Source: Brumimicrobium sp041655765 (lineage in GTDB: Bacteria; Bacteroidota; Bacteroidia; Flavobacteriales_D; Crocinitomicaceae). Taken from it: a stretch of 64,000 nt of DNA. The position numbers and the translations under genes were made by a program. The first letter of the stretch is position 1. Every line of letters begins with the position of its first letter. The stretch covers positions 62,001-126,000 of the forward strand of contig JBBAEU010000002.1 of assembly GCA_041655765.1 (NCBI GenBank), read 5' to 3'. The notes beneath the pieces were generated by a model, which saw nothing but the letters and a program-made list of their open reading frames with translations, was not told the DNA's origin and did not search any database. Positions 52,243-60,989 of the stretch are shown piece by piece.

Positions 52243-55017
52243 TTATGGTAAAACAGAGATCTTCTCAACTGCTAATTTTTGACCATTTTTATCTAAAATA
52301 TGGAAGAAATAAATGCCGTTAGACCAATCTTTAACATCTATCTTTGTTGAAGGTTGATGTAACGAAATTTTTGAAATTACTTGTCCAACTGAGCTGTATA
52401 TCACAACTTTATCGGCTGATAAATCTTCTCTCAAAACTGTAACAGCATCTTTCACTGGATTCGGGAATATTTTTACTTCGCTCTTTTTGTTATAATTTAC
52501 CAAAGAAGAAGTTCCTTCTGAAATTTCAACACAATAATCTTCAACCTCACCACCGTTATACGTTACACAAACATTTGGTAGTGAAGGGGATACTGTTGGC
52601 TGGAAAGACATTTGAACACGCATTCTGGTATTTCCTAAAGTTGCGGTTGAAGGGATTGAAATTTGACCTGAAACCGCTCCTTTACTAGCGTTTCCTTGGT
52701 CGTAAACAATCTCATCATTTCCAAAATTACCATCTTGATTTAAATCTATCCAAATACGCGTGTATTCAGATAGTTCTTGACCGTCAAAACCTGGTGTGAC
52801 GGTGAAGTCATAAGGTTCATTTTTGTTTAAATTGATGTTTCCACTTGTAAACAAATATCCACCATTATCGCCTGAGTTATTTGTAACTCCATTGATAACA
52901 AACGATTCAATCCACTCATTTTGCTTTCCTAAAATTGCCATTGGTTTTTCTCCATTATTTATGGATGCTATAATAGAGTTCCCAATGCTCTGAGTTACCA
53001 TAACTGCTGGAATATTAATTGTATTATCTGTACCACCCATATTAATTGGAGCTGTAGCTACATTGTTCACAACAATTGCTGCGATTGCACCAGCATTTTG
53101 AGCATTTTTTACTTTTTGAGTAAAGTTACAAGTACCCCTTACAACTACTGCTATATTACCATTAAGTGACGAACCATTAATCAAAGTGTTACAGCCTTCT
53201 TCTGGAGATGCAGAGCCATCATCCACTAAGACCAACTCGCCAAATTTATATCCATCAGCAACGTTGCCACCAAAACTTGTTGTAGGAACATAATTATGTG
53301 TGCCAGCAGCCGAAGATGTTTGGAAAATTTCAAATCGGGTATTGAAAGTGCCTGTTTCTGTTTCACAATAATTCAAATCAATGCAATTTCCACAATTCGT
53401 TGTTGTAAAAGTTAAAGTGCCTGTCGGTCCACTTGATTCTGCATCACAATTTGCTATGATATAATATTCATAATCAGTACAATCTTCTAAATTGGTGATG
53501 GTAGAGTTACCAGTTGTCGTTGTAACAGTTTGCCAATTCCCAGAACCAGCTATTTGATAGAAGATTGAATAGTCATTTACGTCTATATCGGTATCAAAAG
53601 ATATTGTTGCAGAAGACCCTTGAATATCGCTAACTGAAATATTGGTTGGGAAAGGACAAGAACTACAAATTTCAGCCATCAATAAATCGATTGAAGTTTT
53701 AGCGTTAATTCTTCCACCAGAAACGGTACGTGTACTTAAGTGTACAGTTTGATCAACACCATTCATTAAAGCTAAACGCACCATGTCAGCTGTGCCTTGT
53801 GGGTCTGTCATTGCCATTGTTTCTAAGTTTGGACACGGAACACTATACATCAATCCTATCAAACCAGCAGTTAATGGCGTTGCAAACGATGTTCCAGATG
53901 TTGAGGTATAACCACCATTAGCGGCCGTTGTATAAATGCTTGAGCCAGGTGCTGCTACGTCAATTGTTGTTTGACCATAAGCTGCAAAGTCGATAATGTC
54001 GCTTGAATTGGTAGCTGTAACACTAATCATATAGTTGCTCGGACAAGCAGAAGGAACATCACCTGTTTGGTCGATGTTTAGACTACTGTTAGAAGTTGCT
54101 CCAGCGTTCAGAATTCCGACTTCTCCTAAATCTTCATAAAAACCGCACCAAATTGGGTAATCGTCAGGATCCCCATAATCAATTCCCCAAGAAGCACTTG
54201 TTGCTACTACAAATGCACCTTGAGTACCATTGGTAGTGTTCCATATTAAACGTTGTTGAAGTGCATATTCATAGCCAGCAACCACCAGAGCTTCGTTATA
54301 AGGGTTGTCAGAATCTGCTATACTCATGATTTTTACATCCCAGTTTATTCCAGCAACTCCCAATCCGTTATTTCCTTTGGCACCAATCATTCCTGCACAA
54401 CTTGTACCATGGCTACCAGTACCAATATTATCGTTATTATTTGACGCATTCCAACCGTTATAATCATCAATGTATCCATTTCCGTCATCATCAATACCGT
54501 TATTTGGAATTTCTGCTGTATTTACCCAATGATTATCTTGTAAATCGGGATGATTGATAAGATCTGCACTTTCAATTACTGCTACAACAATGTCTGTATT
54601 ACTTGGAGTTGTTCCTCCTGTTGTAATGTCCCAAGCAAGTTCAGAGTCAATTTTGGTGTGTTGCCACTGATTTCCATAATTTGGGTCATTTGGTGCTTGA
54701 CGTAGCGTTACATAATGATTTTTTTGTGCTAAATAAACTGAATTTTCTTTTAATAAGACCGTGAGAACATCATCTATACTTACAACTTTATCATTAAACT
54801 TTAAAAGCCAAATATTTGAATAATTAGACAGTTCTTTTTCTACTTTTAACTCAAAATAAGCAGGCACGTTTCTTTCTAGAATATAAGGACTTTCACCAAC
54901 TTGCATACGCACCATTACTTCATTTGGAACGTAATTGGGTTTATTTTGAGTTAATTGTCCGAATAGTGTAGTAGTGAAGCTGAAAAGTATAAAAATTAGA
55001 ATATGTTCTTTTTTCAT
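52243..55017 (-). CDS. Secreted S8 subtilisin-like protein with PA, FN3, GEVED and T9SS sorting domains
   Basis: Signal peptide (~1-20), then the S8 core (~140-440): His203 in GTGSHGTSCAG and Ser377 in TSTSGTSFATPLTAG are in place, but the catalytic Asp position is Glu149 (VAVIESADLINHPDL against the usual VAVIDTG) and the oxyanion Asn is not seen in ILNAGATSNSS. A FN3-like domain (~450-540), a PA-like insert (~560-690, LVLVDDGSASPEEGC, AIAAIVVNNV), a GEVED domain (~740-835, YTRIWIDLNQDGNFGNDE, GGEVEDYCVE) and a T9SS type A tail (KIFPNPVKDAVTV to the end) follow. Secreted protein with uncertain protease activity. Confidence 0.9.
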   Translation of the reverse strand: MKKEHILIFILFSFTTTLFGQLTQNKPNYVPNEVMVRMQVGESPYILERNVPAYFELKVEKELSNYSNIWLLKFNDKVVSIDDVLTVLLKENSVYLAQKNHYVTLRQAPNDPNYGNQWQHTKIDSELAWDITTGGTTPSNTDIVVAVIESADLINHPDLQDNHWVNTAEIPNNGIDDDGNGYIDDYNGWNASNNNDNIGTGSHGTSCAGMIGAKGNNGLGVAGINWDVKIMSIADSDNPYNEALVVAGYEYALQQRLIWNTTNGTQGAFVVATSASWGIDYGDPDDYPIWCGFYEDLGEVGILNAGATSNSSLNIDQTGDVPSACPSNYMISVTATNSSDIIDFAAYGQTTIDVAAPGSSIYTTAANGGYTSTSGTSFATPLTAGLIGLMYSVPCPNLETMAMTDPQGTADMVRLALMNGVDQTVHLSTRTVSGGRINAKTSIDLLMAEICSSCPFPTNISVSDIQGSSATISFDTDIDVNDYSIFYQIAGSGNWQTVTTTTGNSTITNLEDCTDYEYYIIANCDAESSGPTGTLTFTTTNCGNCIDLNYCETETGTFNTRFEIFQTSSAAGTHNYVPTTSFGGNVADGYKFGELVLVDDGSASPEEGCNTLINGSSLNGNIAVVVRGTCNFTQKVKNAQNAGAIAAIVVNNVATAPINMGGTDNTINIPAVMVTQSIGNSIIASINNGEKPMAILGKQNEWIESFVINGVTNNSGDNGGYLFTSGNINLNKNEPYDFTVTPGFDGQELSEYTRIWIDLNQDGNFGNDEIVYDQGNASKGAVSGQISIPSTATLGNTRMRVQMSFQPTVSPSLPNVCVTYNGGEVEDYCVEISEGTSSLVNYNKKSEVKIFPNPVKDAVTVLREDLSADKVVIYSSVGQVISKISLHQPSTKIDVKDWSNGIYFFHILDKNGQKLAVEKISVLP

Positions 55018-55166
55018 TAGATTTTATATTTTTACATTGCTAATGTCTAAATTACAAAAAAAAAGTTTAAAAGGTAAGATTATTAATTTTATTTAGTGGA
55101 ATTATTGAGTGATGTGTATTTTTAAAACTTTTAATTTTATTTGAAGAACTGTTTATCCTAAATTTT

Positions 55167-55174
55167 TATATTTG
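55167..55174 (+). promoter_or_regulatory. -7 element before the GtrB-like glycosyltransferase gene
   Basis: TATATTTG (TAnnTTTG), ending 8 bp before the ATG, so the leader would be only a few nucleotides. Confidence 0.45.
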
Positions 55175-55182
55175 TTTATTTC

Positions 55183-56142
55183 ATGGAGAAAAGTATTGAA
55201 ATATCAGTTGTTATCCCATTATTTAATGAAGAGGAATCACTTCTAGAACTACACAAGTGGATAGTTACAGTAATGGAACAATATAAGTTTTCTTACGAAG
55301 TTATCTTTGTAGATGACGGAAGTACAGATAAATCTTGGGAAGTAATTGAGTCTATTAAAAGTGAAGATCCAAACATAAGAGGAATAAAATTTCAAAGAAA
55401 CTACGGAAAATCAGCAGCTCTTCAGAAGGGGTTTGAAGCAACCAAAGGTGAGTTCGTCGTTACATTAGATGGCGATTTACAGGACTCTCCAGAAGAGATT
55501 CCAGAGATGATTCGTATGATTAAAGAAGAAGGTTACGATTTGGTTTCTGGTTGGAAGAAAAAACGATACGACCCAATTACCAAAACAATCCCAACAAAAT
55601 TGTATAATTGGGCAGCAAGAAGAATCACTGGAATCCATTTGCACGATTTTAATTGTGGATTAAAAGCATATCGCTCAGTAGTTGTCAAAAGTATTGAAGT
55701 TTATGGTGACATGCACCGTTATATTCCACCTTTGGCAAAATATGCAGGCTTTACAAAAATAGGAGAAAAGGTTGTACAACATCAAGCCAGAAAATATGGC
55801 ACAACAAAGTTTGGATTAAACCGATTTGTAAATGGTCCTTTGGATTTGTTGTCAGTTGCTTTTATGGGGAAATTTGCTAAAAAACCAATGCACTTTTTCG
55901 GTGTCATTGGAACGCTTTTGTTTATCGTAGGATTCGGATTGGCATTTTATCTTGGCATTGATAAAATTATTCAATTATATAAAGATGTACCAGCAAGATT
56001 ATTGTCAACAAGAACCGAGTTTTACGTTGGTCTCGTTGCCATGATAATTGGAAGTCAGTTCTTCCTTGCCGGATTTTTAGCCGAACTAATAGGAAGAAAC
56101 TCCTCTTCTCGAAATACCTATCTGATTGAAAAAGAAATTTGA
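55183..56142 (+). CDS. Glycosyltransferase family 2, dolichol/undecaprenyl-phosphate type (GtrB/ArnC-like)
   Basis: GT-A domain: ISVVIPLFNEEESLLELHKW, FVDDGSTDKSW, FQRNYGKSAALQKGFE and the catalytic TLDGDLQDSPEEIP, then HRYIPPLAKYAGF. Two C-terminal membrane helices (~235-260, ~275-300) anchor it. Enzymes of this type load a sugar onto undecaprenyl phosphate for later transfer on the outer face. First gene of a coupled run: the HAD gene overlaps its end by 4 bp. Confidence 0.9.
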   Translation: MEKSIEISVVIPLFNEEESLLELHKWIVTVMEQYKFSYEVIFVDDGSTDKSWEVIESIKSEDPNIRGIKFQRNYGKSAALQKGFEATKGEFVVTLDGDLQDSPEEIPEMIRMIKEEGYDLVSGWKKKRYDPITKTIPTKLYNWAARRITGIHLHDFNCGLKAYRSVVVKSIEVYGDMHRYIPPLAKYAGFTKIGEKVVQHQARKYGTTKFGLNRFVNGPLDLLSVAFMGKFAKKPMHFFGVIGTLLFIVGFGLAFYLGIDKIIQLYKDVPARLLSTRTEFYVGLVAMIIGSQFFLAGFLAELIGRNSSSRNTYLIEKEI

Positions 56143-56687
56143 TGAGTTGGATAAAAGATTTTAATCAAAATTGGACGTTGTTCTTGGACAGAGATGGCGT
56201 TATTAATGAAAGAAATTTTAACGGATATATTTCAGAGATAGACGAGTTTATATTTCTACCACACGTTTTCGATGCATTGGAAAGACTACAAAAACAATTT
56301 TATAGGATTATTATCGTTACAAATCAACAAGGAGTTGGTAAAGGATTGATGACAAAAGACGATTTAGATAAAATCCATGCTTATTTATTATCTCAGTTTG
56401 AAGTTAAAAATATTCAAATTGATGGTATTTATTGTGCAACGAATCTTAAAGGAGATGTTGATGATAGAAGAAAGCCAAATCCAAAACTAGCCCTTGAAGC
56501 TAAAGCAGATTTTCCAGAAATTGATTTTTCAAAATCTATTATGGTTGGAGATACTGAATCGGATATCATTTTTGGAAAAAATCTTGGCATGAAAACTGTT
56601 TTAGTTAAAAGCAAAGAAAAAGTAACGCTTCAACCTGACCTTTTAGTTAGTAATTTAATAGAATTTGCAAATGAATTGGGTGTCTAA
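56139..56687 (+). CDS. HAD-IIIA phosphatase (GmhB-like, without zinc cysteines)
   Basis: HAD motifs: nucleophile LDRDGVINERNF (~18-29), motif II IVTNQQGVGKG, Lys in DRRKPNPKLALEA, and motif IV MVGDTESDIIFGKNLGM. This matches heptose-bisphosphate and histidinol-phosphate phosphatases. The zinc-binding cluster of GmhB (CxHx..CxC) is replaced by CATNLKGDVDDRRKP, so zinc is probably not bound. A role in sugar-phosphate metabolism next to the glycosyltransferase is inferred. Overlaps both neighbours. Confidence 0.82.
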   Translation: MMSWIKDFNQNWTLFLDRDGVINERNFNGYISEIDEFIFLPHVFDALERLQKQFYRIIIVTNQQGVGKGLMTKDDLDKIHAYLLSQFEVKNIQIDGIYCATNLKGDVDDRRKPNPKLALEAKADFPEIDFSKSIMVGDTESDIIFGKNLGMKTVLVKSKEKVTLQPDLLVSNLIEFANELGV

Positions 56688-57453
56688 AATATCGCTTCTT
56701 ACTTTAACCCTTCTTTTTGGGCTTAACGATGTTATTTTTTCGCAAATTAACCAAGTAGATGCGAAAGGTCGTAAGCAAGGAGAATGGGTTAAATATTATA
56801 CTGAACGTGATTATTCAGATGTTATCCGATACAAAGGAAATTTTAAAAATGGCAAACCAGTTGGTAAATTTGTCTATTATTACCCGACAAGAGAGATAAG
56901 GGCAGTAATTGTTCATAAAGAAGGCAGTAATCGTTCTGAAGCGTTCCTTTATCACCATAACGAGAAATTAGCAGCACACGGAATTTACATAAATGGTAAA
57001 AAAGATAGTATTTGGACGAATTTTACACCAAACGGTTTTTTTAGCTCAGAAGAGTCTTATAAAAACGATAAACTGCATGGAAAAAAAATCGTCTATTATG
57101 GGGAAGAGGTGACAATTACTAAAAGAAAATTAAAATTAAGGGTTGATAACTATAACGAAGGACAATTAGATGGAGAATCTGTTGAATATTATCCCGATGG
57201 AAAAGTGAAATATAAAGTAACTTATAAGAATAACAAAAAAGTTGGCAAAGCGTTTTTATATCATCCAAATGGTCAGGTAGAAGTAGAAGAGTACTGGAAA
57301 GAAGGTAAAAAACATGGACTTTGGAAATTATTTGACGTAAATGCTAAAGAAATAGGAAGAAGATATTTTAGAAATGGCTCAACTGTGGAAGGAAAAGCGT
57401 TAGAAAAATATCTTAAAGAATTGAAGGAAAAAGGGCTTACACCCTATCAATAA
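56671..57453 (+). CDS. Exported MORN-repeat protein (YwqK-like)
   Basis: I prefer ATG at 56671 (MNWVSKI) over 56665; both overlap the HAD gene by about 20 bp. A signal peptide (~1-22) precedes repeated MORN-type units: GRKQGEWVKYYTER, YKGNFKNGKPVGKFVYYYP, YNEGQLDGESVEYYPDG, YKNNKKVGKAFLYHPNG and EEYWKEGKKHGLWKLFD. Databases often label such proteins 'YwqK antitoxin', but nothing here supports a toxin-antitoxin system. More likely a periplasmic or surface scaffold. Confidence 0.82.
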   Translation: MNWVSKISLLTLTLLFGLNDVIFSQINQVDAKGRKQGEWVKYYTERDYSDVIRYKGNFKNGKPVGKFVYYYPTREIRAVIVHKEGSNRSEAFLYHHNEKLAAHGIYINGKKDSIWTNFTPNGFFSSEESYKNDKLHGKKIVYYGEEVTITKRKLKLRVDNYNEGQLDGESVEYYPDGKVKYKVTYKNNKKVGKAFLYHPNGQVEVEEYWKEGKKHGLWKLFDVNAKEIGRRYFRNGSTVEGKALEKYLKELKEKGLTPYQ

Positions 57454-57460
57454 ATGACAA

Positions 57461-58138
57461 ATGAAAGGGCACTTACTATTATTTGGGATTATATTATTAC
57501 TTTCTGCTTGTAAAAAAGACGATAGCGAGATAGATTTTGGTTTTGATTACTTTCCATTAGAAGAAGGTCATTTCGTTGAATACGATGTGAAGTTAATTTT
57601 TCATGATAAAAATCTAAATCCTCAACACGACACAACTCATTTTCGTTTAAAAACAGTTATTGGAGAAAATTATATTGATAATTTAGGGCGAACAGCTAAA
57701 AAACTTTACCGTTATTCTTATGATATTCAGACAGGCGATTTATTAGATCAGCGAGTTTGGTCAACTTTAATTGATGAACAGAAAAGAGGAGAAGTTGTGG
57801 AAGAGAATCAACGCAAGATTCGACTTGTTTTTGCTGTAAACGAAGATAAGAAGTGGGATGTTAACGCATACAATACCGAAGATGAAGAAATTGTCTATTA
57901 TTCAAAAATTGGTGCTCCAAAAACCATCAATGGGATTTATATGGAAGAAACAACCGAAGTTTTTTACGATAATTTTTTCAGTTTAGTTGATTATCGAAAA
58001 ATGCACGAAACTTATGCGCGTGGGATTGGGTTGGTAGAAAGAAACTTCAAAGACTTGACAATTTCTAACTTCGATACATTACAAATTAACAAAGGGACAG
58101 AAGTGCATTATAAACTTCTGAGTTATGGAAAAGAGTAA
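57461..58138 (+). CDS. Lipoprotein of unknown function
   Basis: The signal peptide ends in LLSAC (Cys 17), followed by KKDDSEID. The mature 208 aa are predominantly beta (FVEYDVKLIFHDK, HFRLKTVIG, WDVNAYNTEDEEIVYYS, TTEVFYDNFF, ERNFKDLTISNFD) and contain the YARGIGLVERN segment found in a widespread class of small Bacteroidota surface lipoproteins. No enzyme motif. It starts 7 bp after the MORN gene, so it belongs to the GT2-HAD-MORN operon. Confidence 0.7.
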   Translation: MKGHLLLFGIILLLSACKKDDSEIDFGFDYFPLEEGHFVEYDVKLIFHDKNLNPQHDTTHFRLKTVIGENYIDNLGRTAKKLYRYSYDIQTGDLLDQRVWSTLIDEQKRGEVVEENQRKIRLVFAVNEDKKWDVNAYNTEDEEIVYYSKIGAPKTINGIYMEETTEVFYDNFFSLVDYRKMHETYARGIGLVERNFKDLTISNFDTLQINKGTEVHYKLLSYGKE

Positions 58139-58228
58139 ATATTTTAAAAATCTCCCCCCCATTTTGAAAAGACCTTCGTTTCTATAAGTGAAAGAGTTTT
58201 CATTTTATTAACAATTAAAACGAAGAAT

Positions 58229-60349
58229 ATGAAATTTAAAAATTTAATAATAGCAATTGGTATATTAATTATTCCATTTTTGGGTAAAGCCCAAACACCA
58301 ATTACACTTAGTATTCAATATTGTGACGCTATGTATCAGGCAATGAGTTCTGGAACTGGATGTACAGTTTCAATTATGGATCCTGCTGGAACTCTTGTAC
58401 ATCAAGAACCAATGTATAATGTAGGAATGGCTAACAGCATGGGGTTTCTGCAAAAAATAATATTTGATACAACGGGATATAGTCAAAATGGATATTATAA
58501 AGTTCTGTTTGATCAAGCCTGTTTAGAAGGTCAGTATGACCTTTATTTTATGAATAACTATTTTTATTCATATCCAATAGATATGGTTAATGATACTGCA
58601 TATCTTGAAGTCTGTTATCAACAACCTTTTCTGGATACGGTAATTGTAAACTATACAGCATGCAACGGAGATACTTCTATTTTATACAATTTAATGAATA
58701 CAGGATGTGAAGTTTCCGTTTGGAATAACTATAATTATCAGCAACCAGATTCGACTGTAATAAGTGGACAATATATTGGCTTTATTAATAATGAAGAAGT
58801 TTTTCAACAGGAAATAGTGTATAATACACATGCAGGAGTTTCTTCATATTTAGATTTTGATTCAGATTGTTTAGCAAGTCATGGATATACAGTTATGCCT
58901 GATTCAGTTTGGTTTTATTTAGAAGATACAATCAATTTATGTTTCGATTATAATCCAGATACAACTGAGTTATATTGGTTAGATATTATCTCAAATTGTA
59001 ACTCATTACCGTCAACTAGTTCTTTATCTAACGTTACAGGATGTGATTTTTATATCAAAGATAAGGATGGTACAACAGTTTATCAATCTCAGATTTCAAA
59101 CCAATCACCCACTTCTACTTTTCATCAATCTGCTGAATTTGACTTTCATGCTGGTAGTGCACCATATACTTTAGAATTTGACCAAATTTGTATTGAAGGT
59201 TTTGGTTATGAAATGTTGGATTATGTCTTTACATTATCAAGCACAGACAGTGTTCAACTTATAGATGTGTGTCTTTTAGATACAACTATAACTGTAGATT
59301 CAAGCTGTGTTGATGTTTGGGCAACTACTTCTCCATACATTGGATATTATCAAAATTATACTAATTATGTAAAATTTTCTTGGGGAAACTCAACAAATGT
59401 ACCTGTAACCGTAGATATCTCGATCCTTTTACCACCTGGGGTTAGCTATATCAGCTCAGGTTACGGTAATTCAATATTTACTGATAATGGTTCTATCTTA
59501 AATGGACAAATAACACTCCCCGCAAATTCAACAGGTAGTGAAATAATTAAGTTTTTCGTTCCTTCTGGAATTGCCGACGGAACATTACATTCATATTTAA
59601 TAGAGATTGTACCGATTGGTATTAATGAATGTGATTATTATAACAATACGGATAAAGTTAACTTTATCGTTGGAAATAGTTATGATCCAAATGCGAAAAC
59701 TGTTGGGTTGCCTGAAGAAATTGATATGAATATGCAGGATAACTTCTTATATACTATTTATTTCCAAAACACAGGTACAGCACCAGCACAGGATGTATAT
59801 ATTATTGATACATTGAGTGAAAACTTAGATTGGTCAACATTTGAGTTTTTACGTTCATCACACCAAGTTGGAATTGCTGATTTGGGTAATGGTGTAAAAA
59901 AATTCTACTTCAATCAAATTTGGTTGCCAGACAGTACTACAAATGCAGAGGAAAGTCAAGGTTTCATTTCCTTTAGAATTAAAGAAAATGCTGGGAATGG
60001 ATTAGGTACAGAAATTTTTAATACTGCCTATATTTATTTCGACCAAAATGAGGCAATTGTAACGAATACAACTTATAACATTAATGCAACAACATTAGGG
60101 TTTGATGAGTATGAAGCGTTTAAAGTGAATATATATCCCAACCCAAGTCGTGAATTTATAAATGTTTCGTCTAAATTAACCATAGATGAACTATCAATCT
60201 ATGGAGTTGATGGTAGATTGTATAAAAAAATATCGAATCAAAATATGACAAATTTAAAAATTGATATTCGCAATTTATCTATAGGAATGTATATAGTTAA
60301 GATGAGAAGTGGAGAATCAATAAAAACACTTAAACTAATAAAAGAATAA
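58229..60349 (+). CDS. Secreted T9SS protein with a triplicated four-cysteine module
   Basis: Signal peptide (~1-22). Three ~110-residue repeats follow (about 24-134, 135-244, 245-350), each with four cysteines in the same order: C32/C45/C98/C129, C145/C160/C214/C238, C257/C272/C321/C348. The second cysteine is always in TGC, and the third in a DxxC[LI]xxxGY-like context (QACLEGQY, SDCLASHGY, QICIEGFGY). Next comes a DUF11-like domain with YDPNAKTVGLP and FQNTGTAPAQDVYIIDTLS (~485-625), then a T9SS type A tail (NIYPNPSREFINVS to KLIKE). I do not recognise the repeat. Secreted; possibly an adhesin or surface structural protein. Confidence 0.82.
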   Translation: MKFKNLIIAIGILIIPFLGKAQTPITLSIQYCDAMYQAMSSGTGCTVSIMDPAGTLVHQEPMYNVGMANSMGFLQKIIFDTTGYSQNGYYKVLFDQACLEGQYDLYFMNNYFYSYPIDMVNDTAYLEVCYQQPFLDTVIVNYTACNGDTSILYNLMNTGCEVSVWNNYNYQQPDSTVISGQYIGFINNEEVFQQEIVYNTHAGVSSYLDFDSDCLASHGYTVMPDSVWFYLEDTINLCFDYNPDTTELYWLDIISNCNSLPSTSSLSNVTGCDFYIKDKDGTTVYQSQISNQSPTSTFHQSAEFDFHAGSAPYTLEFDQICIEGFGYEMLDYVFTLSSTDSVQLIDVCLLDTTITVDSSCVDVWATTSPYIGYYQNYTNYVKFSWGNSTNVPVTVDISILLPPGVSYISSGYGNSIFTDNGSILNGQITLPANSTGSEIIKFFVPSGIADGTLHSYLIEIVPIGINECDYYNNTDKVNFIVGNSYDPNAKTVGLPEEIDMNMQDNFLYTIYFQNTGTAPAQDVYIIDTLSENLDWSTFEFLRSSHQVGIADLGNGVKKFYFNQIWLPDSTTNAEESQGFISFRIKENAGNGLGTEIFNTAYIYFDQNEAIVTNTTYNINATTLGFDEYEAFKVNIYPNPSREFINVSSKLTIDELSIYGVDGRLYKKISNQNMTNLKIDIRNLSIGMYIVKMRSGESIKTLKLIKE

Positions 60350-60377
60350 GAGGATAAAATTAAATAATATAAAAAAC

Positions 60378-60414
60378 AAATTCGCTAAGGAAACTATTTT
60401 TCCTTAGCGAATTT
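60378..60414 (+). terminator. 16-bp perfect hairpin after the triplicate-module gene
   Basis: AAATTCGCTAAGGAAA (60378-60393) pairs perfectly with TTTCCTTAGCGAATTT (60399-60414) around CTATT. It ends only 11 bp before the TTG start of the sigma factor gene. Symmetric A/T ends make it able to work in either direction. Confidence 0.75.
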
Positions 60415-60425
60415 TATACTATTAA

Positions 60426-60989
60426 TTGTTGTTTGAGCTTACTAAAAATATCCAAAAAGCAGTTCATAAGGGTAACCGTAAAGTTATTCTTGAATTGTAC
60501 AACACTACGTTTCAGGTGTTGATGGGGAATGCTGTTCGATATTCAAATGATAAAGAAAAACAAATGCAAATTGTAAATAATGCGTTTATGAAAATTGTAT
60601 CTAATATTAATCAATATAAAATAGGAACAACTTATTTTTCTTGGGCAAAACAGATTGTTAACCGAGAAATTATTGATGATTTTAGAAAGTCAAAAAAATA
60701 TAACCAGGTTTTTAAACTTCAAGGAGATTATCAAGAAAATCAACTTGAAGTTGATAGTTATTCTGTAACTAATCATGGATTTCAACCAGAACACTTACAA
60801 AAAATGCTAAACCAATTGCCACCTGCAACGAAAATGGTATTTAATCTTTTTGCTATAGATGAATATTCCTATAAAGATATTGCCGAAGAATTAGATATTT
60901 CTTATGAAACTGTTAAGTGGCACATGAAGGAAGCAAGAAAACAATTAAGACAAGAAATTAAAGAGGTAAAACATTTGAAAATAATATAG
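60426..60989 (+). CDS. ECF-type sigma-70 factor
   Basis: Region 2 (~25-95: NNAFMKIVSNINQYK, FSWAKQIVNREIIDDFRKS) binds core polymerase and the -10 element. Region 4 (~125-178: LNQLPPATKMVFNLFAIDEYSYKDIAEEL and SYETVKWHMKEARKQLR, here split LNQLPPATKMVF and YSYKDIAEEL) is the -35 helix-turn-helix. A stop lies directly before the TTG at 60426 and there is no ATG until residue 33, inside region 2, so TTG is the start. The stop TAG touches the GTG of the next gene, so the two proteins are made together. Likely controlled by the downstream membrane protein. Confidence 0.9.
   Translation: MLFELTKNIQKAVHKGNRKVILELYNTTFQVLMGNAVRYSNDKEKQMQIVNNAFMKIVSNINQYKIGTTYFSWAKQIVNREIIDDFRKSKKYNQVFKLQGDYQENQLEVDSYSVTNHGFQPEHLQKMLNQLPPATKMVFNLFAIDEYSYKDIAEELDISYETVKWHMKEARKQLRQEIKEVKHLKII

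Noticed and set aside
56671..57453. Toxin-antitoxin system (YwqK 'antitoxin')
   Set aside because: It has a signal peptide and MORN repeats, and no toxin gene is beside it. The label is a database habit.
58154..58160. C7 run as phase-variable tract
   Set aside because: It is intergenic, about 16 bp after one stop and 69 bp before the next start; no frame depends on it.
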